Part shown: piece after piece, positions 40,728-50,464 of the stretch
Layout of the letters: the number at the start of each line of letters is the position of its first letter
Position numbering within the stretch: the stretch's first letter is position 1
Assembly: GCF_002198715.1 (NCBI RefSeq)
Contig: NZ_MWLK01000032.1
Location: forward strand, 1-64,000
Source of the DNA: Rhodomicrobium sp. R_RK_3
GTDB lineage: Bacteria > Pseudomonadota > Alphaproteobacteria > Rhizobiales > Rhodomicrobiaceae
Direction: 5' to 3'
Length of the DNA: 64,000 nucleotides
The notes under the pieces: model-generated
What the model was told of the DNA's origin: nothing
The model's input: the letters and a program-made list of their open reading frames with translations, nothing else
Database searches by the model: none
Program-made: the position numbers and the translations under genes

Positions 40728-41411
40728 GTGACCAACCATCTTAAGATTGCCCCTATCCAGCAAAACCCGAGCCTCAAGGCGCGGGCCTATGAAGCGTTGA
40801 AGCTGGCCATCACGGACATGAACATCTACGCGCCCGACGCCCAGCTCCGGCTGGACGAGCGCGACCTGTCGCAGCGTTTCGGCGTCAGCCGCACACCCTT
40901 GCGCGAGGCGCTGGCGCAGCTCGAATCGGAGGGGCTCGTCCGCATCGTCATGCGGCGCGGCATCTATATCAACCGCCGCACCAAGGCGGAAATCCTCGAC
41001 ATGATCACCGTCTGGGCCGCGCTCGAGAGCATGGCGGCGCGGCTCGCCACCAAGGAAGCGACCGACGCCGAACTGGCCGGCCTGCATGCGCTGGTCGATG
41101 TCTTCAACGTCGATGAAGTCTCCCAGCGCATGGGAGAGTATTCCGACGCCAATATCCGCTTCCATCAGGCCATCATCGCGCTCGGCGGCTGCAAGCTGAT
41201 CGAGGAGATCACCAACGGCCTGTTCTTCCATGTCCGCGCCATCCGGCAGCGAACGATTTTCGAGAATGAACGCGTCAAGCGGTCGATCGTCGACCACAAG
41301 GAGATCATCGCGGCGCTCGAGGCGCGCGACACGGAGCGGGCCGAGCGGCTCGTGCGGGAGCATACGCTCAAGCTGCGCGAGCACGTCGATCGCAATGTGA
41401 ATCTCGACTGA
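40728..41411 (+). CDS. GntR-family transcription regulator, FCD (FadR/VanR) type
   Basis: 227 residues: N-terminal winged HTH (LDERDLSQRFGVSRTPLREALAQLESEGLV, about 40-75; shown in part) and a C-terminal FCD helical domain with metal-ligand residues DANIRFHQ, DHKEIIAAL and REHTL. The FCD class usually responds to carboxylic acids. It sits between the tct/CoA-ligase operon (leftward) and frc/acyl-CoA ligase genes (rightward), so it probably controls both. Palindromes TGGTATGC-N-GCATACC type lie in its upstream region. Confidence 0.93.
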   Translation: MTNHLKIAPIQQNPSLKARAYEALKLAITDMNIYAPDAQLRLDERDLSQRFGVSRTPLREALAQLESEGLVRIVMRRGIYINRRTKAEILDMITVWAALESMAARLATKEATDAELAGLHALVDVFNVDEVSQRMGEYSDANIRFHQAIIALGGCKLIEEITNGLFFHVRAIRQRTIFENERVKRSIVDHKEIIAALEARDTERAERLVREHTLKLREHVDRNVNLD

Positions 41412-41452
41412 TCTGGGTCGAGGGCACAAAAGCGGATCTAGGGAGAAATGCA

Positions 41453-41722
41453 ATGTCGACTGCAATGGCAATAGCCACAGCCGATGCCAGCAGGGACGAA
41501 GCCGACCCGGCGCGCGCGCCGGAGCATCGCCTTCTCGCCGCCGGCCAAATGCTTGAACGCAATCGCTTAAAAATGATTTGCGGCCTGCCCGGCATCAATG
41601 CCGCGCATGATGACCGCCCGGCGCGGGCACACGGCCTGCGCCCGATCTCGCCCCGGCGTGAACGGACCGCCGCCGGCGCCGCCGCCAATGGCGGCCGGAT
41701 CGGGGCGGCTTCCCGGACTTAA
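41453..41722 (+). CDS. Small hypothetical frame between gntR and frc
   Basis: An 89-residue frame with a good GGGAGAA site eight bases before the ATG, in the 354-bp gap before frc. The sequence is Ala/Arg-rich and looks like chance coding in GC-rich DNA after about residue 45. It could be a leader peptide, or spurious. No family was recognised. Confidence 0.25.
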   Translation: MSTAMAIATADASRDEADPARAPEHRLLAAGQMLERNRLKMICGLPGINAAHDDRPARAHGLRPISPRRERTAAGAAANGGRIGAASRT

Positions 41723-41765
41723 TCCCGTTTCATGCAATGAATTTCCTCAAATGCGAGAGGACGCA

Positions 41766-43043
41766 ATGAAAGCTCTAGACGGCGTCAAGATCCTCGACTT
41801 CACCCATGTGCAGTCCGGGCCGACCTGCACCCAGCTCCTGGCATGGCTGGGCGCGGACGTCATCAAGGTCGAGCGCCCCGGCGTCGGCGACGCCACCCGC
41901 AAGCAACTCGTGGATGTGCCGGGCGCGGACAGCCTCTATTTCACCATGCTCAACCACAATAAGCGCTCGATCACGCTGGACACCAAGAACCCGGCCGGCA
42001 AGGAGGTGCTGACCCGCCTCATCGAGGAATGCGACGTGCTGGTCGAGAATTTCGCCCCCGGCGCCATGGAGCGGATGGGCTTTGGCTGGGAGCAGGTGCA
42101 GAAAATCAACCCGCGCATGATCATGGCCTCGGTGAAGGGCTTCGGGCCGGGCAAATACGAGGACTGCAAGGTCTATGAGAATGTCGCCCAATGCGCGGGC
42201 GGCTCGGCCTCGACGACCGGTTTCCGCGACGGCCCGCCGCTGGTGACGGGCGCGCAGATCGGCGACAGCGGCACCGGCCTGCATCTGGCGCTCGGCATCG
42301 TCGCGGCGCTCTATCAGCGGCACGCCTCCGGGCGCGGCCAGAAAGTGCTCGTCGCCATGCAGGACGGCGTGCTGAACCTTGCCCGCGTCAAGCTGCGCGA
42401 CCAGCAGCGCCTGGCGGCCGGCCCCCTGACCGAATATTCGCAATATGGCGAGGGCATCCCCTTCGGCGACGCGGTACCGCGCGCCGGCAATGATTCCGGC
42501 GGCGGCCAGCCAGGGCGGATCCTGCGCTGCAAGGGCTGGGAGACCGACCCCAACGCCTATACCTATTTCATCACCCAAGCGCCGGTCTGGGAGAAGGTCT
42601 GCGACGTCATCGGCAAGCCGGAATGGAAGACCGACCCCGATTACAAGACGCCCGCCGCCCGCCTGACCCGCCTCAACCACATTTTCGAGACCATCGAGCA
42701 ATGGACGATGACCAAGACCAAGTTCGAGGTCATGGACATCTGCAATCCGCTCGACATCCCCGTCGGCCCGATCCTGTCGATGAAGGAAATCGCCGAGGAT
42801 GAGGGCTTGCGCAAGACCGGCACCGTGGTCGAGGTCGATCATCCCACGCGCGGCAAATATCTCAGCGTCGGCTGCCCGATCAAGATGTCGGACAGCCCGG
42901 TCGAGGTGACGCGCTCGCCGCTGCTGGGCGAGCATACGGACGAAATCCTAACGGCGGTGCTGGGCTATTCGGAGGAGCAGGTCGCCGCGATCAAGGCGGC
43001 CGGCGCAACCGAGGAGGCACAACGCGCCGCCGCGGCGGAGTAG
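41766..43043 (+). CDS. frc: Formyl-CoA:oxalate CoA-transferase
   Basis: A 425-residue class III CoA-transferase, close along its whole length to Oxalobacter Frc as I recall it: [15 protein letters not shown] near the start, [10 protein letters not shown]-type block ([15 protein letters not shown]), [20 protein letters not shown], and the glycine loop SGGGQPG. The catalytic Asp is Asp167 in AQIGDSGTG (Asp169 in Oxalobacter Frc). It moves CoA from formyl-CoA to oxalate, the first step of oxalate breakdown, normally followed by oxalyl-CoA decarboxylase. No decarboxylase is in the window. GAGAGGAC precedes the ATG. Other class III transferases are possible but less similar. Confidence 0.9.
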   Translation: MKALDGVKILDFTHVQSGPTCTQLLAWLGADVIKVERPGVGDATRKQLVDVPGADSLYFTMLNHNKRSITLDTKNPAGKEVLTRLIEECDVLVENFAPGAMERMGFGWEQVQKINPRMIMASVKGFGPGKYEDCKVYENVAQCAGGSASTTGFRDGPPLVTGAQIGDSGTGLHLALGIVAALYQRHASGRGQKVLVAMQDGVLNLARVKLRDQQRLAAGPLTEYSQYGEGIPFGDAVPRAGNDSGGGQPGRILRCKGWETDPNAYTYFITQAPVWEKVCDVIGKPEWKTDPDYKTPAARLTRLNHIFETIEQWTMTKTKFEVMDICNPLDIPVGPILSMKEIAEDEGLRKTGTVVEVDHPTRGKYLSVGCPIKMSDSPVEVTRSPLLGEHTDEILTAVLGYSEEQVAAIKAAGATEEAQRAAAAE

Positions 43044-43155
43044 CGTCCCCCGCGCAATTTTTCCATCAAGCATGGGGCCCGTCGCGAGACGGGCCTTCAC
43101 CAATCACGAACACCGAATTTGGCGCGCAAACCGGCGCAGCTTAGGGAGGAACCGA

Positions 43156-45285
43156 ATGAGCGACAAGAAAACCGTCCGCCGCGTACTCGATGCCGTCAAG
43201 GCGTCAGGCCGAACCGCTCTGACCGCGCCCGAAGCCAAGCAGGTTTGCGACGCCTACGACATCCCGGTGCCGCAGGAAGGCATCGCCACCACGGCCGGGG
43301 CCGCCGCCGAACTCGCCGAGGGCATGGGATTCCCGGTGGTGATGAAGATCGTCTCGCCGGACATCCTGCATAAGACCGATGCCGGCGGCGTGGTGGTCGG
43401 CGTCGCCTCCGCCGAGCAGGCCCGCGCCACGTTCCAGACCATCCTCGACAATGCCAAGCGCTACAAGGCCGACGCCAGGATCGACGGCGTCCAGGTGCAG
43501 CAGATGCTGCCGTCCGGCGCCACCGAAGTCATCGTCGGCGCCATCACCGATCCCTCCTTCGGCAAGCTGGTCGCCTTCGGCCTCGGCGGCATCCTGGTCG
43601 AAGTGCTCAAGGACATCACCTTCCGCCTCGCTCCCGCCAGCACGTCCGACGCCGAAGCCATGCTCGACGGGCTGAAGGCGTCGGAAATCCTGCACGGCGT
43701 GCGCGGCCAGCCGGGCGTGAAGCGCGAGGCGCTGACGGACATCATCGAAAAGGTCTCCGCCCTCGTCACCGATTTCCCCGAGATCGCCGAAGTCGACCTC
43801 AACCCGATCTTCGCCACCCCCAAGGGCGCGACCGCCGTCGATGCCCGCATCGTGTGCGATTTCGAAGCCAAGACCGCGCGCTACCGTCCCGACGAGACCG
43901 AAATCCTGCGCGCCATGAACCGCATCTTCCATCCCAAGGCGGTGGCCGTCATCGGCGCCTCGGCCGAGACCGGCAAGATCGGCAATTCGGTCATGCGCAA
44001 CCTCATCAATGGCGGCTATAAGGGCACCATCGTCCCGGTGCATCCCAAGGCCGGCGAGATCCTCGGCGTGCAGGCCTACAAGTCGATCCTGGATTATCCG
44101 GGCGAGATCGATGTCGCCGTCTTCGCCGTGCCCGCCCATCTCTGCGTCGCCGCCATGGACGAGGTCGGGCGCAAGCAGGTGCCCGGCGCGGTAATGATCC
44201 CCTCGGGCTTCGCCGAGACCAACAACCAGGAGCTTCAGGACGAGCTGCTGGCCACGGCCCGCAAGCATGATGTGCGCGTGATGGGGCCGAACATCTACGG
44301 CTTCTACTACACGCCGGAAAATCTCTGCGCGACCTTCTGCACCGCCTTCGACGTCAAGGGCAAGGCGGCGCTGTCCTCGCAATCGGGCGGCGTCGGCATG
44401 TCGATCATCGGCTTTGCCCGCTCGACCAAGATGGGCGTCTCGGCCATCGTCGGCCTCGGCAACAAGTCGGACCTGGACGAGGACGATCTGCTTACCTTCT
44501 TCGAGCAGGACCCGAACACCCAGGCCATCGCCATGCATTGCGAGGACCTGAAGGACGGCCGCGCCTTCGCCGAAGTCGCCGCCCGCGTCTCGAAGAAGAA
44601 GCCGGTCATCATGCTGAAGGCGGGGCGCACCTCCTACGGCTCGAAGGCCGCCGCCAGCCATACCGGGGCGCTGGCCGGCAACGACAAGATCTATGACGAC
44701 GTGCTGCGCCAGGCCGGCGTCATCCGCGCGCCCTCGCTGCGCTCGATGCTGGAATTCGCGCGCGGCCTGCAGGTGCTGCCGACGCCGAAGGGCGAGAACG
44801 TGCTCATCATCACCGGCGCTGGCGGCTCGGGCGTGCTGCTGTCCGACGCCTGTTTCGACAACGGCCTCACCCTGATGAAGATGCCGGACGACCTCGACGC
44901 CGCCTTCCGCAAGTTCATCCCGCCTTTCGGCGCGGCGGGCAATCCGGTCGACATCACCGGCGGCGAGCCACCGCTGACCTATCAGAACACGGTGCGGCTC
45001 GGCCTCGAGGACGAGCGCATCCATGCGCTGATCCTGGGCTATTGGCACACCATCGTAACGCCGCCGCTGGTCTTTGCCGACAAGATGATCGAGGTCGTCA
45101 CCGAGGCGCGGGCCAAGGGCATCGACAAGCCGATCGTCGCCTCGCTGGTGGGTGACGTCGAGGTCGAGGACGCCTGCCAAAAACTCTACGACCATGGCAT
45201 CGTCGCCTATCCCTACACGACGGAGGTGCCGGTCGAGGTGCTCGGCGCGAAATATAAATGGGCGCGGGCGGCCGGCCTGCTTTAG
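43156..45285 (+). CDS. ADP-forming acyl-CoA ligase, fused beta-alpha subunits
   Basis: A 709-residue ligase. An N-terminal ATP-grasp (beta) domain comes first (about 10-235: FPVVMKIVSPDILHKTDAGGV, shown in part). It is followed by a CoA-binding Rossmann domain (AVAVIGASAETGKIGNSV), a succinyl-CoA ligase-like domain and the phospho-His loop AAASHTGALAG with His502. Relatives are called acetate-CoA ligase (ADP-forming); the beta-alpha order is one of the known permutations. It lies 112 bases after frc, behind a GGGAGGAA site. It could activate oxalate, formate, or the transported acid. The specific substrate cannot be read from sequence. Confidence 0.88.
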   Translation: MSDKKTVRRVLDAVKASGRTALTAPEAKQVCDAYDIPVPQEGIATTAGAAAELAEGMGFPVVMKIVSPDILHKTDAGGVVVGVASAEQARATFQTILDNAKRYKADARIDGVQVQQMLPSGATEVIVGAITDPSFGKLVAFGLGGILVEVLKDITFRLAPASTSDAEAMLDGLKASEILHGVRGQPGVKREALTDIIEKVSALVTDFPEIAEVDLNPIFATPKGATAVDARIVCDFEAKTARYRPDETEILRAMNRIFHPKAVAVIGASAETGKIGNSVMRNLINGGYKGTIVPVHPKAGEILGVQAYKSILDYPGEIDVAVFAVPAHLCVAAMDEVGRKQVPGAVMIPSGFAETNNQELQDELLATARKHDVRVMGPNIYGFYYTPENLCATFCTAFDVKGKAALSSQSGGVGMSIIGFARSTKMGVSAIVGLGNKSDLDEDDLLTFFEQDPNTQAIAMHCEDLKDGRAFAEVAARVSKKKPVIMLKAGRTSYGSKAAASHTGALAGNDKIYDDVLRQAGVIRAPSLRSMLEFARGLQVLPTPKGENVLIITGAGGSGVLLSDACFDNGLTLMKMPDDLDAAFRKFIPPFGAAGNPVDITGGEPPLTYQNTVRLGLEDERIHALILGYWHTIVTPPLVFADKMIEVVTEARAKGIDKPIVASLVGDVEVEDACQKLYDHGIVAYPYTTEVPVEVLGAKYKWARAAGLL

Positions 45286-45321
45286 CGGACCGACCGGCGC
45301 GCCGGCGCTACGAACCGAAGC

Positions 45322-45344
45322 CCGTCCCGGTGAGGCCGGGACGG
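45322..45344 (+). terminator. Stem-loop after the acyl-CoA ligase gene
   Basis: CCGTCCCGG and CCGGGACGG flank a 5-nt loop 37 bases after the stop. There is no U-run, so it may only stabilise the 3' end. Confidence 0.45.
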
Positions 45345-45430
45345 CGGCCGCATCGCGAAAGGCTTATCGACCGGCGCTGAGCCTGCTAATTTGCGGCCCG
45401 TGCCACAAATTTGGTCAGGAACCATCGCCG

Positions 45431-46534
45431 ATGCCCGCCCGCAGTCCATTCACGCCGCTCGTGCAATCCCTTCCCGCGACCGTGCCTTTCGTCGGCCCCG
45501 AGACGCAGGAGCGGCGGATGGGGCGCCGTTTCGCCGCCCGCATCGGCGCCAATGAGAGCGTCTTCGGTCCCTCGCCCGCCACCATCGCGGCGATGCGCGA
45601 GGCGGTGCCGGAGGTGTGGAAATACGCGGATCCGGAGAATTTCGAGCTGCGCACGGCCCTCGCCAAGCATCACGGCGTCGGGCCGGACAATATCGCCGTC
45701 GGCGAGGGCATCGACGGGCTGCTCGGCTATCTCGCCCATATGATCGTGCGCGAGGGCACGCCGGTCGTCACCTCGCAAGGCGCCTATCCGACCTTCAACT
45801 ACCACATCGCCTGCTATGGCGGCCGCTTCGAATTCGTGCCCTATCGCGGGGACCGGGAAGACCCCGAGGCGCTGATCGCCCGCGCCATCGAGACATCGGC
45901 GCCGCTGATCTATTTCGCCAATCCCGACAATCCGATGGGCAGTTGGAGCGACGCCGAGGCGGTCCAGGGCATGATCGACGCGGTGCCGGACGGGGCGGTC
46001 CTCTGTCTCGACGAGGCCTATATCGAATTCGCGCCCGATGGCGTCGCGCCGCCGATCGACGTGGCCAATCCGAGGGTGATCCGCTTCCGCACCTTCTCCA
46101 AGGCCTATGGCATGGCGGGGGCGCGGGTCGGCTACGGCATCGCGCATGAGGACATCGCGCTGGCCTTCAACAAGGTGCGCAACCATTTCGGCATCAACCG
46201 CGTGGCGCAGATCGGCGCGATGGCGGCGCTCGGCGATCAGGAATGGCTCTCCAAGGTGCGCGGCTGGGTCGGCGAGGCGCGGAACCGGATCGGCGAGATC
46301 GCGGCGGCGAGCGGTCTTTCGGCGCTGCCGAGCGCGACCAATTTCGTCACCGTGGATTGCGGCCGGGACGGCGTTTACGCCAAGCGGGTGGTGGAGGAGC
46401 TCGGCAAGCGCGGCATCTTCGTGCGCATGCCTTTCGCCGCGCCGCAAAACCGCTGCATCCGCATCTCCGCCGGCAAGCCTGCCGATCTTGACGCGCTGGC
46501 GGAGGCGCTTCCCGACGCGCTGCGGGCGATCTAG
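45431..46534 (+). CDS. PLP-dependent aminotransferase, HisC-like
   Basis: A 367-residue fold-type I aminotransferase of the histidinol-phosphate/aromatic aminotransferase group. The PLP lysine is Lys224 in FSKAYGMAGARVGY; other family blocks are ANESVFGPSPA, FANPDNPMGSW and LDEAYIEF. It lies after the acyl-CoA ligase with its own start region, so membership of that operon is uncertain. There are no histidine biosynthesis genes nearby. A role in amino acid or glyoxylate/glycine metabolism linked to the oxalate-type module is conceivable but not shown. Confidence 0.88.
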   Translation: MPARSPFTPLVQSLPATVPFVGPETQERRMGRRFAARIGANESVFGPSPATIAAMREAVPEVWKYADPENFELRTALAKHHGVGPDNIAVGEGIDGLLGYLAHMIVREGTPVVTSQGAYPTFNYHIACYGGRFEFVPYRGDREDPEALIARAIETSAPLIYFANPDNPMGSWSDAEAVQGMIDAVPDGAVLCLDEAYIEFAPDGVAPPIDVANPRVIRFRTFSKAYGMAGARVGYGIAHEDIALAFNKVRNHFGINRVAQIGAMAALGDQEWLSKVRGWVGEARNRIGEIAAASGLSALPSATNFVTVDCGRDGVYAKRVVEELGKRGIFVRMPFAAPQNRCIRISAGKPADLDALAEALPDALRAI

Positions 46535-46673
46535 CGCCCCATATACGCCGAGAAAGACAGATAGAACCGGACTCTCAGGCCCGTATGTCCGCCGGTCGAG
46601 GTGGCGGACATCGCGGCGAATCCGATCCGCTGGCCGACGGGAAACCGCAAGCCGCATCTCGAAAGGCCATCCC

Positions 46674-47699
46674 ATGCAGAACAGTCCGCCGCTCCCCGAC
46701 AAGGCCGGTGGCGCAAGCCGAAAATGGCGCTGCCTCACCATGTTGAGCGTGCTCGTCATCGCCTCATGGATGGCCGCCCCTCTCGCCTGCGCCGAAAGGC
46801 CATGGCTCTCGCCCAATTACCGGGACCATCCCCTCGCCGGCACCGTCTGGACCGCCGATTTCAAGCCCGTCACCGCGCAGCAGCTCGAGACCGCGGCGGC
46901 GCAGGCCAATTTCGTCCTGCTCGGCGAAATCCATAATAATGCCGACCATCACCGGCTGCAGGCGCAGATGATCGAGGCGCTGGTCCGCGCCGGACGGCGT
47001 CCGGCGGTGGTGTTCGAAATGATCCCCGCGAGCCTGCAGGCCGGATTGGATCGTCACCTGCAAAGCAGCCCGGCCGACGCCGCCGGGCTCGGCAAGTTCC
47101 TGAACTGGGAGGAGCGGGGCTGGCCGGACTGGGCCATCTATCAGCCGGTCGCCGAGGCGGCGCTTGCGGCAAAGCTGCCGCTCCGGGGCGGCGCGCTCGA
47201 TCGCGACACCAGCCGGGCCATCGGCAAATCCGACCCGTCGCAGGCAAAACTGATCCTGGATCTCGGGCTCGACCAGCCCGTGAGGCCCGAGGCCGTGGCG
47301 GGGCTTGCCAGGGAAATCGAAGACGGCCATTGCAACATGCTGCCCAAATCCGCCGTGAAGCCGATGATCATGGTGCAGCGGGCCGTGGACGCCCAATTGG
47401 CGAAAATCCTCCTCGGCGCCACGCCGAAAGACGGCGCGGTGCTGATCGCCGGCTCCGGCCACGCGCGAAAGGACTGGGCGGTGCCGACCTTTATCAAGCA
47501 GAAATTGCCGGATGCCTCAGTGATATCGATCGCGTTTTTCGAGGTCGATCCCGAGCGCCCCGCCGCCGCCGATTATGTCGACCCCATCGCCGGCCTCGGC
47601 GCGCCCTATGATTTCATCTATTTCACGCCAAAGGCCGATCTCGTCGACCGGTGCGCGGAAATGGCCGAGCAAATGGGCAAGATCAGGCCGAAGCCATGA
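46674..47699 (+). CDS. ChaN-family haem-binding/iron-regulated protein
   Basis: A 341-residue protein of the ChaN (PF04187-type) family: signal or anchor segment at residues 20-40 (LTMLSVLVIASWMAAPLACA), then LLGEIHNNADHHRLQ, VVFEMIPAS and LIAGSGHARKDW, which carry the conserved Glu/His/Asp residues. Cys39 near the end of the hydrophobic segment could be a lipid-attachment site. ChaN of Campylobacter binds cofacial haems; many members are called iron-regulated lipoproteins. It is apparently monocistronic, followed by a dispersed repeat. Function in haem uptake is inferred from the family. Confidence 0.85.
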   Translation: MQNSPPLPDKAGGASRKWRCLTMLSVLVIASWMAAPLACAERPWLSPNYRDHPLAGTVWTADFKPVTAQQLETAAAQANFVLLGEIHNNADHHRLQAQMIEALVRAGRRPAVVFEMIPASLQAGLDRHLQSSPADAAGLGKFLNWEERGWPDWAIYQPVAEAALAAKLPLRGGALDRDTSRAIGKSDPSQAKLILDLGLDQPVRPEAVAGLAREIEDGHCNMLPKSAVKPMIMVQRAVDAQLAKILLGATPKDGAVLIAGSGHARKDWAVPTFIKQKLPDASVISIAFFEVDPERPAAADYVDPIAGLGAPYDFIYFTPKADLVDRCAEMAEQMGKIRPKP

Positions 47700-47762
47700 T
47701 GCCGGTCCCTGCGCTCCGCGCTCGAATGCGCCGCAGCCCAGCCCACTCCCAGTAGAATTAAC

Positions 47763-47871
47763 TCCGTCGCCCCGGCCGTTAGAGCCGGGGCCTACTCGCC
47801 GCTCCACGAGCATGGTGCCAGCGGTCCTGCCAATGGGTCCCGGTCCGGCCTTACGGCCGCCCGGGACGACG
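47763..47871. repeat. 109-bp dispersed repeat, copy 2
   Basis: This is the reverse-complement partner of 18126-18234, with identical total length and conserved blocks (TCCGTCGCCCCGGCC, AGAGCCGGGGCCTACTCGCC, GCCA(A/T)TGGGTCCCGG, GGACGACG). It fills the gap between convergent ends of the ChaN-like and sugar-dehydrogenase-like genes. Its outer hairpins may end transcription from both sides. Confidence 0.75.
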
Positions 47872-47909
47872 AGAGAGGATAGGCAGGAGCGCCCGAATTA
47901 ACGCGGGCC

Positions 47910-49262
47910 TCACTGCCCCACGGACGTGACGTTCTGGTCGCCGCCGGTCACGCGCCAGACGGTGTTGCCGACGTCGTCGGCGACGAGCAGCGCGCCGCTC
48001 TTGTCGATGGCGACGCCGACCGGACGGCCGCGCGCCTCGCCATCGGCATTCAGGAACCCGGTGACCACGTCCTCCGCCATGCCGTTCGGGCGCCCGCCGC
48101 TGAACGGCACGTAGACGACCTTGTAGCCGTTGAACTGGTCACGGTCCCAACTGCCATGCTCGCCGACGAAGGCACCGCCCCGGTATTTCTGCGGCAGGGT
48201 CTCAGCCGTGTTGAAGGCGAGTCCGAGCGGCGCGACATGCGAGCTCAGCGCATAATCGGGAACGATCGCCTTCTCGACGAGGTCCGGGCGCTGCGGCATG
48301 ACTCGCGGGTCGATGTTCTTGCCGAAATAGCTGTAGGGCCAGCCGTAGAAGCCGCCATCCTTCACCGAGGTCATGTAGTCCGGCACGAGATTGGGGCCAA
48401 GCTCGTCACGTTCGTTGACGACGGTCCACAGCGCGCCGCTTTCCGGCTCGAAGGTCAGGCCGTTGGGATTGCGCAGCCCGCTCGCGAAAATGCGCCAGCG
48501 GCCGGTCGCGCGGTCCACCTCCCAGATGGCGGCGCGGTTCAACTCCGCCCCGATGCCGTTCTCGGTGATGTTGCTGTTCGAGCCGACGCCGACATAGAGC
48601 AGCGACCCGTCGGGGCTCGCCACCAGGCTCTTGGTCCAGTGATGGTCGATGGGGCCGCCGGGAAGCGGCGTCAGCACGGTGCCCGGGGCGGTGATCTTGG
48701 TGTCGCCCGTCGTGTAGGGATAGCGGACGATGGCATCGGTGTTGGCGACATAGAAATCGTTGCCGACCAGCGCCACGCCGAAGGGCGAGGTGAGGTGATC
48801 GAGGAAGACGCTCTGCGTCTCCGGCTTGCCGTCGCCGCCGGGGCGGAGCAGCGTGATGCGGTTGCTCGGGCCGGTATCGCCGCCCGAGGTGACCCAGGAC
48901 TCGATCCAGCCCATGACAATGTCCTTGGGCCGGTGGATCGGGTTGGGCCAGGGCGCCTTCGATTCGACCACCAGGATGTCGCCATTGGGGAGCGTGTAGA
49001 GCGAGCGAGGATGCTGCAGGCCGGTTGCCAGCGCCTCGATCTTCAGCCCCTCCGCGACCACCGGTTTCTCGCCGGCCTTCCAGCCGACCACCGGCGCCAG
49101 ATGCATCGGCGGGAAGAGATATTGCTGCGGCGCGGGCAGTTTCGGGTTCGGCCCGATCTGGCTGGCGGTGTCGAACGGCTCCTCCTTGCAGGCGGCAAGG
49201 CTGAGAGCGGCCGTTGCGGCGAGGGCGAGGCCGAGGCGCCTGCCGGTCAAAAATTTAGTCAT
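47910..49262 (-). CDS. PQQ-dependent sugar dehydrogenase (sorbosone dehydrogenase)-like lipoprotein
   Basis: A 450-residue six-bladed beta-propeller of the glucose/sorbosone dehydrogenase family. The lipobox is LSLAAC with Cys24 or nearby, so it is anchored in the membrane facing the periplasm. Family blocks include LQHPRSLYTLPNGDILVVE, GLRNPNGLTFEPESGALWTVV (shown in part) and FVGEHGSWDRDQFNGYKVVYV. It would oxidise an aldose or related sugar with PQQ. The start at 49262 overlaps the end of the DUF2231 gene by eight bases. DUF2231 proteins often partner such dehydrogenases and may take the electrons. Confidence 0.88.
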   Translation of the reverse strand: MTKFLTGRRLGLALAATAALSLAACKEEPFDTASQIGPNPKLPAPQQYLFPPMHLAPVVGWKAGEKPVVAEGLKIEALATGLQHPRSLYTLPNGDILVVESKAPWPNPIHRPKDIVMGWIESWVTSGGDTGPSNRITLLRPGGDGKPETQSVFLDHLTSPFGVALVGNDFYVANTDAIVRYPYTTGDTKITAPGTVLTPLPGGPIDHHWTKSLVASPDGSLLYVGVGSNSNITENGIGAELNRAAIWEVDRATGRWRIFASGLRNPNGLTFEPESGALWTVVNERDELGPNLVPDYMTSVKDGGFYGWPYSYFGKNIDPRVMPQRPDLVEKAIVPDYALSSHVAPLGLAFNTAETLPQKYRGGAFVGEHGSWDRDQFNGYKVVYVPFSGGRPNGMAEDVVTGFLNADGEARGRPVGVAIDKSGALLVADDVGNTVWRVTGGDQNVTSVGQ

Positions 49263-49710
49263 GAGCCATGACTCCCTCGCTGTGGCGGTAGACCATGGAC
49301 CGGCCCATCCAACCCGTGAAGACAAGGATGAGGACGACAGCGGCGGAGAGCACGAGCCCCCAGGGAACCACCGACGTCCAGGCGTCGCGCGTGTGCACCA
49401 GCAGATTGAGCGTCGCCAGCAGCAGCGCGATGATATTGCCGAGGGCATGGGGCCATGCGGGCGCCTGCTCGCGGATCAGCCGGTCGCCCATGAAATCGAA
49501 CAGTCCGGCCAGCGCGGCGAGCCAGCCCAGGACGACGCCGGCGGCGAGCAGCCAGGCGGAAAAGTCCGCCCACATCATATCGGCGGTCCGCCAATAGGCC
49601 AGATCGGTCAGCAAAGCTCCGACGAAACAGACGATCGGGAAGGGAACGAGGATGGGATGGATCGGCAGCTTGGCGACCCGCGCCGTCGCCCGGGGGGTAT
49701 CAAGCGCCAT
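49255..49710 (-). CDS. DUF2231 membrane protein
   Basis: A 151-residue protein with four membrane segments and the DUF2231 pattern (LPIHPILVPFPIVCFVGALLTDL; WPHALGNIIALLLATLN). The histidines in PIHPILV and WPHALGN are candidate haem ligands, though this is not established. It overlaps the sugar dehydrogenase-like gene by eight bases, so the two are translationally coupled and probably functionally linked. Confidence 0.88.
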   Translation of the reverse strand: MALDTPRATARVAKLPIHPILVPFPIVCFVGALLTDLAYWRTADMMWADFSAWLLAAGVVLGWLAALAGLFDFMGDRLIREQAPAWPHALGNIIALLLATLNLLVHTRDAWTSVVPWGLVLSAAVVLILVFTGWMGRSMVYRHSEGVMAHD

Positions 49711-50041
49711 GGGAGACCCTCCATGCCGGCGGGAGGCACGGGGCGCGCTCCGGTCTGGCGCGCCTGCGATTGCGGCATGGAATCGTCATGGGACCTCTCC
49801 TCCGTCACGGCCGGACCGCGATGCCGGCTCCAGGCAGATGGGAAGATCCCCGCCGCGGCTTTTGCTGGCGCTTGCTGCGGTTTGATTGCCGTTGCCCATT
49901 TGCGCGGCGTTTCGAGGCTTTCGCTCAACGATGCGCGCGCTCCCGCGTTAGCCTTGCACCACGCGACGGCCCGCGCGCGCCCGACCGGCGCGAGCGGCGG
50001 AGCGTTGGCCGCGGCGGCCACAGCGCAAATGGGAGCTTAAG
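49711..50041. other. 331-bp gap, no gene seen
   Basis: This is the divergent region between the DUF2231 gene and the SnoaL-like gene. It is GC-rich with frames open on several strands, but none has a ribosome binding site or recognisable product. No clear promoter or palindrome was identified. Confidence 0.5.
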
Positions 50042-50437
50042 ATGGACGATCAAAACCTGCGGGCGGCCCTGGAGCGTCACTGGGCGGCGTCCGACGCGGG
50101 CGATTTCGAGGCCGAGCACGACATCTACCGCGAGGACGCGGTGCTGGATTACCCGCAATCGGGCGAACGGATTCGCGGCCGCAGCAATATTCAGGAAAGC
50201 CGGATGGTGCAACCGGATGACAAGCGCTTTACCGTCAAGCGCATCATCGGCAGCGGTGCGCTCTGGGTCACCGAATTCATCCTGACCTATGACGGTATCC
50301 CCTCTTACGCGGTCAGCATCATGCAGTTCCGCGAGGGGCTGGTCGCCAGCGAGACGCAATATTTCGCCGACCGCTTCGACCCTGCCCCCTCGCGCGCGCA
50401 TCTTGTCGAGCCAGCGGGCGAGACGGACCGGCGGTGA
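50042..50437 (+). CDS. SnoaL/NTF2-like protein
   Basis: A 131-residue protein of the nuclear transport factor 2 fold (LRAALERHWAASDAGDFEAEHDIYREDAVLDYPQSG, shown from its start; IRGRSNIQESR; VSIMQFREGLVASETQYF). Such proteins are small cone-shaped enzymes or binding proteins. No partner gene is near and the neighbour downstream is convergent. The substrate is unknown. Confidence 0.85.
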   Translation: MDDQNLRAALERHWAASDAGDFEAEHDIYREDAVLDYPQSGERIRGRSNIQESRMVQPDDKRFTVKRIIGSGALWVTEFILTYDGIPSYAVSIMQFREGLVASETQYFADRFDPAPSRAHLVEPAGETDRR

Positions 50438-50464
50438 TGGGGGTGAGAAGCCTGGCGCCCGCCC

